A stretch of DNA of 64,000 bases from assembly GCA_947623455.1 (NCBI GenBank), contig OX392541.1:11164719-11228718 (forward strand), in the 5' to 3' direction. Made by a program: the position numbers and the translations under genes. The stretch's first letter is position 1. The number at the start of each line of letters is the position of its first letter. The notes below the pieces were generated by a model, which had not been told where the DNA came from, searched no databases, and saw only the letters and a program-made list of their open reading frames with translations. This stretch comes from Mimachlamys varia. Lineage: Eukaryota; Mollusca; Bivalvia; Pectinida; Pectinidae. This document shows, one piece after another, positions 10,340 through 21,133 of the stretch.

Positions 10340-10673
10340 AAATCAGCAGTGTCTTTCGATTGTGTACAATTTCCGCTGAAAATGTCTGTGTGTGCGGAAA
10401 TATTCTGTGGATTCCTTGCGCATTGAACCTACTAGACATTCTGCTGACACCAGCAGATCGACTGTCAGAAGGTGAGTCTATGGCAATAATGGGAAGAAAC
10501 CTTTGGATCCCAACATGAGACGAAAATGGTTAAGAACGAGACCATATTTTACTGACAGCAAACATCAAGAGTGAGACCAAGGAATTCCTATACCGTGATG
10601 CTAGACAAGCCCTTGAACGAAGGCTCGGATATACTGAGTGTAGATTACTATATTTTGGACAGAAGGAGATTTA
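10340..10673 (+). repeat. Hairpin H2 right arm and body copy B (truncated)
   Basis: The right arm (AATCAGCAGTGTCTTTCGAT...GGATTCC, to about 10,425) is followed by the body shared with copy A. It stops near 10,675, where the sequence changes to the left arm of H3. Confidence 0.75.
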
Positions 10674-10840
10674 AAGTATTTGCACACAGAAAATTTCGGT
10701 GGAAATCGATAATCGAAGAACACAGCTGATTTTTTTTTTAATTCCATGAAAAAAAAAAAATCAGCATTGTCTTTCGATTGTGTACAATTTCTGCTGAAAA
10801 TTTCTGTGTGTGCGGAAATATTCTGTGGATTCCTTGCACA
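10674..10840. repeat. Hairpin unit H3, left arm shortened
   Basis: A left arm remnant (GCACACAGAAAATTTCGGTG..., 10,680-10,740) and a full right arm (10,757-10,835, AATCAGCATTGTCTTTCGAT...) enclose a poly-T/poly-A loop. It is the third copy of the family in 4.7 kb. Confidence 0.8.
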
Positions 10841-11800
10841 TTGAACCTTCTAGACATTCTGCTGACACCAGGAGGCGAGTCTATGGCAATCATGGGAAGA
10901 AACCTTTGGATCCCAACATGAGACGAAATTTTAGGAACGAGACCATATTTTACTGCCAGCAAACATCAAGGGTGAGACCGAGGAATTCCTATACCGTGAT
11001 GCTAGACAAGCCCTTGGACGATGGCTTGGATATACTGAGTGTAGATTACTATATTTTGGACGGAAGGAACTAGAAAGTATTTGCTGAAGGAGCAGTTTAT
11101 ACTGGAGTTGGAACAGTCATTCCTGGAAGGGCACCACACATACAATAGATTAGAAAACAAAGGTATGTCTACATACACAAATTCAAATAATAAAGTTTAT
11201 TCTTTGAATTATGTGAAGTAGTGGATTTTAATTTTGGTTCATTCCTCTGTCTGTTACTCGTTGTTTACATGCAATAACTGCAACAGATCCCAACGGATTT
11301 TCTTCAAAATGTTTTAACAAGTTATAAATGCCTTAATGGCTCGGCCAAGTATAATTGCAGAGCTTTGGCCCCTAGATTTACAAAAAAATAGTAGTTTTCT
11401 ACTATTTCCGTTTAATAACAGTAACAGATGATTACTAATCTTCTTCAAACTTGCAACTAAGGTTATATGCTTTAAAGTGTCAATCAAGTTTGATTTCCAA
11501 CTATTTGCGAACATTATTTAGTACTAGTAGTACTTACAACATGACCTGAAAGTGGGGGATACAAATTCCACAATGGATTTGCTTGCTTTCAGAATAATAG
11601 AGTTTCATTTAGGTACATTTTCAAAAAAAAATTACAGGGATAATGTGGCTCTGCCAGCTCACTGAATGAATGAACGTATTGTGTTCATGAACATTAAAGA
11701 AGATTGTGCAGATGTCTCCAGATTTCCCAACCTTGTGGAGAGAGACTTAAGATGGACCACAAAGTTCTTGATAATGACACACAGCGTGACACAATATCCA
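10841..11800 (+). repeat. Body copy C and the flank leading to minisatellite B
   Basis: Matches copy A (6,406-6,905 and 7,389-7,680) but lacks the 480 bp that holds the exon-like block 7,013-7,255. It also has its own extra piece near 11,270-11,430. It contains AATAAA at about 11,187, as does copy A near 6,740, which could be an old polyadenylation signal. Confidence 0.7.
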
Positions 11801-12284
11801 GATATTGCCATCATAAGGCTAAATATTGCCATCATAAGACTAGATATTGCCATCATAAGACTGGATATTGCCATCATAAGACTAGATATTGCCATCATAA
11901 GACTGGATATTGCCATCGTAAGACTAGATATTGCTATCATAAGACTAGATATTGCCATCATAAGACTGGATTTTGCCATCATAAGACTAGATATTGCCAT
12001 CATAAGACTGGATATTGTCATCATAAGACTGGATATTGCCATCATAAGACTGGATATTGCCATCATAAGACTATCATAAGACTAGATATTGTCATCATAA
12101 AACTAGATATTGCCATCGTAAGACTGAATATTGCCATCATAAGACTGGATATTGCCAACATAAGACTGCATATTGCCATCACAAGACTGGATAATGCCAA
12201 CATAAGACTGGATATTGCCATCATAAGACTGGATATTGCCAACATAAGACAGCATATTGCCATCATAAGACTGCATATTGCCAT
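11801..12284 (+). repeat. 21-bp minisatellite, array B (largest)
   Basis: About 23 copies of the 21-bp unit, with one partial unit near 12,070. Because 21 is a multiple of three, two plus-strand frames (7-residue repeats DIAIIRL and YCHHKTG/R) and one minus-strand frame (MAISSLM) are open across the array. That is a property of the repeat and not evidence of a protein. Confidence 0.95.
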
Positions 12285-13700
12285 CCTCTTTCGGTACTCA
12301 TTCAAATTTCCTGCACGCTACCCGGAAGTGATCACCGGTTTGTCCTTTGCGCATGATGCTTTTCATAGAGCATGGCAGAATGCTACTGCTTCGATTAAAG
12401 GATGATTTACGACTGTCTGGTGCTTATATATCCGGTACTTTGTCATTTATGTATCTATGAGAACACATGACAAAAGCGTCCGGTAGAATGACAGGAAGTC
12501 AAACTGTTTCTGTTCAGTGCTTTTTCTAGGTTAATTGGGAAAAGGCCCTTGAGTGAAATTGGGAAAAATCATCGGCATATCAATAAAATATTTCCTTGAA
12601 TTAAAATAATCTATTAATGTATATTGTGTTAATTATATCTATATTCAACATACTTTTTATATAGTGTTTAAAGAAAAGCATCCCCATAGTCCATATTCTA
12701 ATTGTAAAATTTAAAGTTTATAAATTTGCAATTCTCAGTATAGTGTTATAGGAAATATGAATTAAACAAATAAAACACACCTAGACTGTTTTGTAATTTT
12801 TGTTTGATTACATCAGAGTATAAAATGTAAAACTGCTATCATACATGGTACATCTCATTCATTACTCTCCCTTTCTCATCAGAGTTATCTCCCTTCATAT
12901 GAAACTCATTACAAACAAAAATGGTGCCCAACTCTGCACTGTTCTCACTGCTATCAGAACTACACGTATCCACACATTTCAATATTTTGTATGCTGGTTT
13001 TTATTGTGTCAGAGGGGTTCAGAAGGTACTTATAATATCACCAATATAGCAAAAATATTTCTAATGTATTTTAAAATGATATTAAATTGCAAGATATACA
13101 TCGTTTTTGTCTCAATAGTGCTCACGTTTTTCTTTCTTCATTTTCAAGAAAATTTGTGAAAATTAGCGTAGTTAATTGATTGGGAGAAAAACCCTGAAAT
13201 TGGGAAAATTGAAGCAATGACAATTCAAAATAGAAAACCCAGTTTGAAATTAATTTTATAGAAGTTTTTCATGAAGGTAGGCTACCAACTCTCTCATAAA
13301 AACATTGTTATTAACACTGAAACTCACTGCTTCAGTCTGAAGCTCTGCCAGGCTGTACTGTAATGGCGGCGGTACGGCGACTTCAAGCACAATCATGAAT
13401 AATCATCCTTTCTTTGCGATTTTCCCGATAAAAGATCTTGATTATCAGTGTCCGTAATTGCATGATTTCAGCTCTAGAACAGCTGAATAAACTGTCTTTC
13501 ATTAATTAAAACTTATATGAGGTAGTATATAAGTGCAGTTTATGAACAAAGACAAACTTTCATTTATTCCTGCTTGTTTACATTAAGTATATCAAGTAAT
13601 TTTAAGTACAGTATATTTGAAGCCTCATACTTCACTATATTATATCGGTATAGTTAGATCAGTACATGGTCTATATTTAGCTATCATGATCAGCTGCCCT
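12285..13700. other. No gene seen
   Basis: AT-rich. Two similar GATTGGGA/AATTGGGAAAA blocks (12,530-12,575 and 13,175-13,215) may be worn ends of one element. A short open stretch after the minisatellite (to 12,405) reads SFKFPARYPEVITGLSFAHD and then stops; it was not recognised. Confidence 0.4.
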
Positions 13701-13780
13701 ATATATAGCTATACACACATACTTGTGTTGTGAGAACACGACTGTAACACGTGGTTAGTTAGTGGTCATTGGTCAGTCAA

Positions 13781-13790
13781 GTCACGTGAC
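13781..13790. promoter_or_regulatory. CACGTG E-box in a 10-bp palindrome
   Basis: GTCACGTGAC sits 230 bp upstream of the start of gag-like copy 3, among several GGTCAGT repeats. CACGTG is the bHLH-ZIP consensus. A role as an element promoter is inferred from position only. Confidence 0.3.
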
Positions 13791-14022
13791 TGGTCAGTTG
13801 GTCAGCAGTTTTCTCCAGCATCAGTCAGTTTTATTTAGCGCCAACAGTGTTTTTATTTTACTAATTTCTATTGGATTTATACGCCATTATCAAAGGGATT
13901 GTTGAGTGTCGTAAATCATGATGATGAAACTTTCTGTGCTTTCTTGAAACTGTAGTCAAAGGATTTGCCAAAAAATCGCCGATTGGGACAATTTTCCTTT
14001 GTGTTTGATTTCGTGTCGTAAT

Positions 14023-15300
14023 AATGTCGGGAAGAAACATGTCTAAGTTCCTTAGACAGGGACAATCCCAACAACTGGACTGCAAATATATTACGACAGA
14101 AGTTGGAATCTTTGGGTATTTGGACACCTTCAGCAATGTCAAGAAACAACTTGCGGATGCTTTATTTAGAAAATGACAAACATTGTCAGGTTGACACACG
14201 GTTGCCCGAGCGAAGTGGCAGGGAAACGGAGCTTAGTTCCGTTGTTAATTCATCATTAAATCTATCAAAAAGATAGCGTAAAAGTGTAAACGCACAGACC
14301 GATACCGTTACCGCGACTGTAACACAGCTTAGCGAGGATGACAGTCAGGCAAGCGTAAACAATGGAGAGACTTGGGCGGAAGTACACTCGGCTGAATCGG
14401 TTGCGTGCGCGCTCCCAACATGGCAGCGCCCATGCAGCAACAACTGGACAAGTTGAAGAGCACTGTGGATCTTCTCCTTCAATGGGAAATGGCAATTGGA
14501 CAAAGAACCATCGAGGATCAACACTCGACACTGTCAAGGAACACAGATTCCACACTTTTGGCTACAGGTGCGTACGTTAATGAACACCTTTTTTCGAATG
14601 CCGGTGTTTCCCCAAACTCCCTCCCACATTTGGATTTGGTCTCAGTCAATTAAGGAAACAAATTGTTGAGGGGAAAGACGTCAATTTGGCTGCTTTGCTC
14701 ATTCCCGATTATGACATTACGAGGGAGAGGGTTGTCACCACAGAAGGGATTCAGTTTAACATAAAAACCCTCACTGACCCTAGACTGAATAAAATGCTTA
14801 CCATCAGCGAGTTCATTACTGCTTTTGGAAAATACAAGCGCATAATGTGTGAAGTTTTCCATCACAGCGTGAGGAACTAGACACATATGAAGAGAACATC
14901 ATCGAAATTCACAACCTTTTTGGACCAAAATTTTATGAATATCTTAAACTGTTTTTGGCCAAAAGTGCTTACGCACTCTAACAACACAGAACTGAAATGA
15001 ACTGGTCGCTCAAAGACAACAATTTGTGAACTATGTTGATGGCTGGGGCAAAAACCTACACTTGCTCGTGTGGAGCAAGCACACACACAGCAGCCTTTTG
15101 CCCGGCACTCATGAGCTCTCCGACACAAGGGAATAGTGCATCCTACCTGCCTATCATCCCTCTACTATGGGTAAACTACAACAGTGGGAGATGTTTCAGG
15201 CCATCATGCAAATTTGGACATGCATGTAAACTATGTTAAAATGGGGCTTATCCAGCAGTGTCATGTCCTAGAAAGAACGGTGACTGGATGCTGAAACACA
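14023..15300 (+). pseudogene. Gag-like protein of a retroelement (copy 3), several frameshifts
   Basis: Starts MSGRNMSKFLRQGQSQ at 14,023. It then crosses frames through a Ser/Thr/Glu-rich linker (TVTQLSEDDSQASVNN) and QQQLDKLKSTVDLLLQWE to the family core LRKQIVEGKDVNLAALLIP, MLTISEFITAFGKYKR, FYEYLKLFLAKSA and NWSLKD. The end has a damaged knuckle (CSCGASTHTAAFC), a CCCH finger (YNSGRCFRPSCKFGH) and the start of a second knuckle (CKLC). At least five frame breaks or stops are present. It is the copy with the clearest N terminus. Confidence 0.75.
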
Positions 15301-15454
15301 TGTTAAACTGAAGCATGCCGTGTCTGTTTATCGCTAACATGTCCGCCGTCAGCGCCATGCGTGACCCCAACTTTCTGCGATAATTCCTCAAATCTTTTTA
15401 TAGTAAAAATATGCTGATTTTTCATTGGTTACAAGCCCGTGTTATTTCTATTTA

Positions 15455-15462
15455 TGACGTCA
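15455..15462. promoter_or_regulatory. Full CRE palindrome (TGACGTCA)
   Basis: A perfect cAMP-response-type site lies 220 bp upstream of the second gag-like ORF, with an inverted CCAAT box (ATTGG, about 15,424). Another full CRE occurs at 20,975. A promoter role for the element is inferred. Confidence 0.35.
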
Positions 15463-15526
15463 AAGTCTCAATATAGGTGGCGCTTTTCGATCATGTGATA
15501 AACACAAATAGAAATCACTAGTCATC

Positions 15527-15660
15527 ATGGCGCCGAGAGGCGCTTGCATTGAGATCGTGTAGGGGCGTCAAGAAGCGCTTACATTGAGATGGTGCGGGGG
15601 CATCGAGAAGCGCTTACATGTGGCAAGAGGTAAAGGCGTCAAGAGGCGCTTACATGTGGC
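15527..15660 (+). repeat. Short GC-rich tandem repeat ahead of the second gag-like ORF
   Basis: Four units of about 35-40 bp share GCGTCAAGA-A/G-GCGCTTACAT. They carry GCGCTT cores and abut the coding start at 15,675. This could be part of an element's terminal or promoter repeats. Confidence 0.7.
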
Positions 15661-15674
15661 AATTGGTTAATAAC

Positions 15675-16310
15675 ATGGAGGATCTATCACAGGATATCGA
15701 TGCCGTGAAAATGTGGGCAGCGGCCAAAATATTGACTGCTGATACAGCGGAGGCCATTGTTACAGCCGGGTTTACTTCAATGGAGGCACTCGCGTGCTTG
15801 GACCCAAATTCGGTCAAGAAGCTTTAACTGAACCTTGGTCAGACGAAGTTGTTGGAAAACGCACTCAAGAAATCTTTCACGAGTGACGAAAGTTGTATTA
15901 GAAATGAAGATATCATTGCGAGCGGAGCGGGACCGGACAATGCCGGCCATGTTGTACCGGAATTGAATGCGACCGGAAGCAAGACGCAGGGCGACAAGGA
16001 ACTTGTGCAGACAATTATCAATCGGTTGCGGCAAGGACAGGAGTCACAGCGGAGGATCGAGATGGAGAGGGCACCAAACATTGGAGGTGGGTTTTCATGG
16101 CAAGATCCCCACCTAAACATAGTTGATTTCATTCATGTTGGAGGGAACGATACGTCTGAGAGTGTAGTTTTGGACTTTCACATTGTTTGTAGGGCTGCCC
16201 CCGCTAAACCGAAGCTGGAATCGGTGACACTTAGCCAATGGTCGACTGCTAACTTAGCTATACTACACATGCTCGTTAAGAAAGGTGTATTGCCAGGTGT
16301 ATTAATCTAA
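15675..16310 (+). pseudogene. Second gag-like protein type with a SAM-like N-terminal helix bundle, one stop
   Basis: From MEDLSQDIDAVKMWAAAKIL, a helical segment follows (TAEAIVTAGFTSMEALACLD...VKKL, stop TAA 15,825, LNLGQTKLLENALKKS). The frame stays the same across the stop. The rest reads IINRLRQGQESQRRIEME, DPHLNIVDFI and KPKLESVTLSQWSTANLAIL. The NIVDF and QW-S-x-ANLAIL motifs match, from memory, Gag-like ORFs of DIRS/Ngaro-type elements in invertebrates. The frame ends at 16,310 after KKGVLPG, short of the usual C-terminal part. Confidence 0.6.
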
Positions 16311-16378
16311 TTTATTACTCAAAGAGTGACCAATATGTTGTTTACATTTCTATTCAAATCTTCATCAGATTCTGTCTG

Positions 16379-16459
16379 GATATGGGGAACAAGGAAAAAA
16401 CTGCCCAATGGGAAAAAATTGTGAAGTCGGTCAACGATCAACTGCTAATGGAGGACTAG
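16379..16459 (+). pseudogene. Short coding-like remnant after the second gag-like ORF
   Basis: Reads DMGNKEKTAQWEKIVKSVND to a stop at 16,457. It directly precedes minisatellite C, and may be another part of the same decayed element. Not recognised. Confidence 0.25.
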
Positions 16460-16492
16460 ATTTTGCCATCATAAGACTGGATATTGCCAACA
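16455..16492 (+). repeat. 21-bp minisatellite, array C (under two units)
   Basis: Two adjoining units (ATTTTGCCATCATAAGACTG, then ATATTGCCAACA). It places the repeat between the second gag-like ORF and the SGNH module. Confidence 0.8.
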
Positions 16493-16771
16493 ATATTCTA
16501 TTTATGTATCCATAAACTTCATCAGCTTTGATCAGTGGAATACAGAAAGTTGGGTTGTTACCTACTTTCTCATTAACTTGTTTTTGGAAAAGTTCACAAT
16601 CTTTTTCCTTCTTAACAACATTGAAAATATTCACGAAGTGATTTAAATAATTTAGGATATTTTGTTTTTCTGAGATGTAAAATCATTTATAACAAATTCT
16701 GTTGGTAATTGATTTTCAGTTGCTTACATGATTCCATGAAGTGCTTCTCAAGTTTTTTTTTCTGAATGCAT
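16493..16771. other. No gene seen
   Basis: AT-rich spacer between minisatellite C and the SGNH fragment. No repeat or coding signal was recognised. Confidence 0.4.
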
Positions 16772-17253
16772 CGTACCCTACTCATTGGCTGCATCTTTTC
16801 TTAAACATATACAGAGAAATGGACTTCAACGCAACACGGATGTCAGGACTTGTCGTGGTGCTACCATCAGCACAATAAAAGAGAGACTCAAGTCCATTCC
16901 ATTACAAGAGTACGGTAAAATCATCATACATGTGGGTGGAAATGATGTCTCCAGTGGTCATGTGGACAGAAATATCCAACATAACCTGGACCGCCTGACA
17001 TCCTTCATAAAAAAAGCAAACGGAGACATTAATATAGCATATGTTGCCATCAGACTGTGATGTCATTCCAACAAACAGATTTATCAAAGTGATGTGTCAT
17101 GAGTACCACCTAGAGTTATATCCCAAATGATGGTGTCTTTGTAGACGACGAAAATTACCAAAGAAATGAACTGTACAAGACAGATGGAACTCATTTAACA
17201 AAACCCCAGTCCATATCAATATCAGTTACACATAGCAATTCACATATATTAGC
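16772..17253 (+). pseudogene. SGNH/GDSL hydrolase module, frameshifted
   Basis: Block I is seen as RTLLIGC (Asp of GDS replaced). Block II is near RGATISTIKERL, block III is HVGGNDVSSG (16,929-16,958), and block V is TDGTHL with Asp 17,183 and His 17,192. Between them is a helix INIAYVAIRL followed by stops and a frame shift. The order and spacing are those of a small SGNH esterase. Such domains occur in several retroelement classes of invertebrates. It is dead by frameshift, but the Asp-His pair is intact. Confidence 0.7.
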
Positions 17254-17852
17254 TATGATAGTTATCTGTTACACTTTGTTTCTAAAGTTATTTTAGTTTT
17301 GTTCGACTTTATTTCACTGTTATCCTTTTATAGAAAACTGAATTACGGAATATATTAAGACCTATTTATAGACAGTTAAACAGTTAAAGGGTTAAAGTAG
17401 GGGATAGAACATTTTTGTAGCTGTAGACTTTTTTATATCACAATTTTTAAACTTAATATTTTACCCAGTCAAAACCTGCATTTATCAACTATATTTGCCT
17501 GATTTCTATGTTATAATTAAAGCAGGTTGTTATTACACAAATGTTGTGTTTTTTAGAGTTTTTTTATAAACTGAGAATACACATGTTAAATATGAATTGG
17601 AAAAGCATACTGGAAGTTCCAATGTCGTCCGCTGTTGTGACAATGGCTACGGACGTAGAAGTGTTTAATTCCTTTATGAAAATAAATGCTTATTGCAACG
17701 ATGTCGAAATAAATACAAATTGCCAGTATTTCATCTCGAAGAAACTGAAGAATTTCAACACAAAATGTAAGTATCAAGGGGGACTTAAATTTGCAGGCTT
17801 AGTCAATAAGTATATCGGGGTAAAAATTGGCAATGCCTAAACCGAAGTACCA
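17254..17852. other. No clear gene
   Basis: AT-rich. A 99-codon open stretch (17,541-17,840) carries VVTMATDVEVFNSFMKINAY. Its composition is ordinary and no family is recognised, so it is not called as a gene. Confidence 0.35.
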
Positions 17853-18072
17853 TCAAAAGACTGTATATTGCTACCGTAAGACTGGATAATGCTAACCTGA
17901 GACTGGATAATGCTATCAAAAGACTGGATATTGCCAACATAATACTGGATATTGCCAACATAAGACTGGATATTGCCAACAAAAGACTGGATACTGCCAA
18001 CATAAGACTATATATTAGAAAAGGAAATTGTCTTCGCAAGACTAGATATTGCCCACAAAAGACTTGATATTG
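17853..18072 (+). repeat. 21-bp minisatellite, array D
   Basis: About ten diverged units (AAGACTGGATAATGCTAACC and AAGACTGGATATTGCCAACA types). The variant mix differs from arrays A and B. Confidence 0.9.
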
Positions 18073-18690
18073 TTACAAGATAGCATTTATACTCTAAATA
18101 TATGACAGTTTGTAACAAAAAACATGTTTTTGCTCACACTGGCCATATTTTTTCTTAATTTGTATTTGTTTACGTTAGCGGGCCAGCCATATTTCTATTT
18201 TGGTATCTGTCTACAATTGGTGGGTTAGCCATGCCCTCTTGTCCATATTTGGTAAGCGTCACATACGGTTTCAGAGATCAGAGGTCAGCGCACATTGGTA
18301 CACACATCATCATTAGTTAAAGAAATTTTCAGAAGATCACCATTTTTTATAAGACATTATCGTTAAATTGTGAATTTTACATGTTTTGTGCTTGTCGTTA
18401 AGACGAAGTTTCAAGTGTTATTATTTGGACGTTACCGATTTTACCTCTGGTAGATATAAGATCGTCCAGAAGTGTTAGTTTGTGGAGCTGTGAAGCTTTC
18501 AATGCGTCGGAGGCAGTGACCCTAAAAACAATAACAAACCAATATGGCGGTAAACCAAGCCTACCAGAAGGATCTTAAGTGACGTCTGCTGACAGCACAT
18601 CGCCACCAAAGACAAGGGAGTTGATATTTTTTCTTTAAATATCCTCCGGTACGTAAGTAGGTAATACTTCAATGTGGTGTTTTTCACATC
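18073..18690. other. Upstream region of the second SGNH module, no gene seen
   Basis: Mixed composition, with a GTTAGCGGGCCAGCC / GGGTTAGCCATGCC repeat near 18,175-18,235. It could be an element leader. No core promoter motif was clear. Confidence 0.35.
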
Positions 18691-19289
18691 ATGACGATGT
18701 CGAACAAGACTGTGTTAGTGTGGGGACATAGCTTCGTCCGCCGTTTAGGGCAATATTGTGACGATCAGCCTTCCACAACCAATCTAGGTTTTGGACAATA
18801 TTCTCACAAGCTACAAATGGTTGGCTATTCAGGCGGGACAATCGACACATTATGACGGCACATTGACGATGCATTCTTCTATCGACCTGGCGTAATTTGT
18901 TTACAGATAGCGGGGAATGACCTCAGTCGTCCAGACCAAACCCCCGACGTTGTTTTCAACAACTTTAATTCATTGTTAGATCAGTGGTTTGCTGCCCCCT
19001 TCGTTAAATACGTAGTCGTATTTGAACTATTCCCCCGCCAGAAAACATGTTCTTACAAAGGCGATGTTGATATCATACAGTATAACCAGAGAGTCAAAGA
19101 ACTCAACAACAGACTTCGTACCACCTAAGTGTTTTCTGCAAATTCTTGCAACACGACAGAATGACAGATTACGGACAGTTGTACGACTCTGACGGAGTGT
19201 ATTTTAAACGACAGCATCCATACTTCAAATCCGTATGAGGGGGCGTTCTATTTGGTGTTAAAGCAAGTGATACTGCCCCACATTTTTAA
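18691..19289 (+). pseudogene. SGNH hydrolase module with GHS block, broken
   Basis: From ATG 18,691 it reads VLVWGHSFVRRL (nucleophile Ser 14, GDS changed to GHS as I recall for retroelement-borne members). GYSGGTIDTL follows, then an in-frame stop, VICLQIAGNDLSRP (block III, GND 18,913-18,921) and YVVVFELFPRQ. After a stop and a shift comes DSDGVYF, where the catalytic His position is Tyr (codon at 19,200). It is about 200 residues, normal for the domain. Two stops, a frameshift and the lost His make it inactive. Confidence 0.75.
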
Positions 19290-19713
19290 TATTTCAACGA
19301 CAGACAGCTACGACTTTTACACGAGTTATCTCCCCTACCACATTAGGATCAAGTAACACTAATAATGTCAACATTTATAAACAAACTCTTTTGTTGGTGT
19401 TCAGATAAAACTCACCTGCCATTGCATTCATTCATGGTGTTTGTATATTGGATACATCTGTAATCATATAGTTAATGAAACATTGCATTGGTTATTTTCT
19501 TTTGGTACACATTGGTGCGTCTTTATATTTATCTAATTATTTCTTTATACCATGGGTATAATATACAATGTACTAATATAGGTAAAAGTAATATATATAT
19601 CTATATTTATAAGGCATCACTGGTGGCCCATAGATTTTGTTTTTAATTATTCAATTGTTATTGTTATTCAATTATTTAATTGTTCTTGATAATATCACTT
19701 CAGAAATCGCAGC

Positions 19714-19977
19714 ATGCGCCCGAGACGTAAAGCCGCCGCTAACCATACCACTATTCCCTCACGAAGGGCGGAAATTGCAAATACTCTTGAAGATGTCAAT
19801 AGTAGTTCTACAACTCAATCTGCTCCTCTGGGGAACCCACCGTCAGTACAAGAGCCAGCTTTGGTGGAGGCACCTCACAGCAATACAGATATCCACTCCG
19901 GGAGAATGATCCCTGAGGCAGATGTAGAAACGATTGTACAGAGGGCCGTACAAAAAGGAGTGGAAACAGCTAAGTAA
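19714..19977 (+). pseudogene. 87-codon basic-start ORF, element-associated, unknown
   Basis: MRPRRKAAANHTTIPSRRAE gives a basic, nuclear-signal-like start. A Ser/Pro/Gln-rich middle and a helix EADVETIVQRAVQKGVE follow. The TAA lies in AAGTAATG, so a splice donor just before the stop is possible. It lies between the SGNH and CENP-B-like fragments and resembles the N terminus of an element protein. No family was assigned. Confidence 0.4.
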
Positions 19978-20089
19978 TGTATCCTGTAGATATTAAATAA
20001 GTTTAGGGTAAATATATTTGTTTTAAATTCTTTTATATTTAAGAGTCAAGCCACCTTAATATATGTATACCGTATTTCTGTGGCAATAA

Positions 20090-20443
20090 CCCCATGCCCA
20101 GCGAGAATTTGGCATTGACCTTAAACAGATACGCACATGGAACCATGACTGCGACAAGCTACCGTTGAACTCTATCGGCAAGTCCAGCATGCAGAAGAAG
20201 ATAGGAACACCGACACCACCCCGTTCCATGGAGTTGGACAACACTCTATTTGAATGATTCGTCGACGAGAGAGCAGAAGGACGTGCGGTGACCAATTATA
20301 TGATCCAGTCCCAGGGCCGCCTCGTCGCCAGCCAGCCAGCAGCGTGTGGATGGATTCCTGGCATCAAATGGTTGGCTACGTAGGTGGAAGAAGAGGTTTT
20401 CTGTGGGAATCCGTCACGGTACCAACGACGCCCAGAAATTGCC
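20090..20443 (+). pseudogene. CENP-B/pogo-type DNA-binding fragment
   Basis: Reads AQREFGIDLKQIRTWNHDCD, the psq-type helix-turn-helix (A-x-R-x-FG-I-D-x-K-x-IR-x-W). A second part follows, ELDNTLFE-stop-FVDERAEGRAVTNYMIQ and CGWIPGIKWL, matching the layout of the CENP-B HTH found in pogo/Tigger transposases (E-LE-x-WI...G-x-x-V...MI, GW-x-x-x-F/KW). Two in-frame stops are present and no DDE catalytic domain follows. Confidence 0.55.
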
Positions 20444-20974
20444 GTCAGTATATTGCAAATTGTATACATTCTGTATTTGAGTGTTGTGTGTTACGTATAT
20501 GTAATTAGTATGCATGTTATCACACATGACTGTAGACTGACCAATGACTAGTCGTAGGTGTGACAAGAAATGTCATTTGTACAGATATATAGAAAGTAAA
20601 ACAATATTTATTGTACTTTTTCTATGTTACGCAATTTGCACTATAGCATAAATCATATTGTACAAACAGTATTGTAGGAGTTATTTCCCTTTACTCGTAT
20701 AGGTCTATAGTAGGTGTATGTGTCCGTGAGTGAAAGCAAGTCTTTGTTTCAATTAACAGGGTTTTCCAGTACATTTCTATGGTAGCATGCAATAAAATGT
20801 CGAGAGAACCCAGCCAGAATCTTATGTCATTTATCTAAAGAATGAAGCCCAGAACTGTAACAATGGCGCCCACTTAGCCTCGCCATAGAATTTTGCCGCC
20901 AAGAAAAGTGTAAGAATGCGATGAACAACACGTGACCATTTGTAAATATTTGGAAACACAGGAAGTCACGATTA

Positions 20975-20982
20975 TGACGTCA
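20975..20982. promoter_or_regulatory. Second full CRE palindrome (TGACGTCA)
   Basis: Lies 150 bp before minisatellite E and just after a CAGGAAGTCACG stretch. No open element ORF follows directly, so use is doubtful. Confidence 0.25.
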
Positions 20983-21133
20983 CTGGTATTGAGTGACCAT
21001 CTGACATGTTGGGATGCACCATGCAGTCAACGATACATTATACGGTAGACCGAGACCCGTGTCGGAGCGATAATACCGGCCATTTGGTAAAGTGGACGAT
21101 GGGAATCTGATGACTTTCAATTATATCAATTAC

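Noticed and set aside
11659..12405. Long open frames over minisatellite B on both strands (YCHHKTG and MAISSLM repeats)
   Set aside because: They arise because the unit is 21 bp and lacks stops in those frames. There is no start context, no domain and no conserved flank.
16136..16153. HVGGND motif inside the second gag-like ORF, read as SGNH block III
   Set aside because: The surrounding residues (NIVDF, QWSTANLAIL) fit the gag-like type, and no block I or V is nearby.
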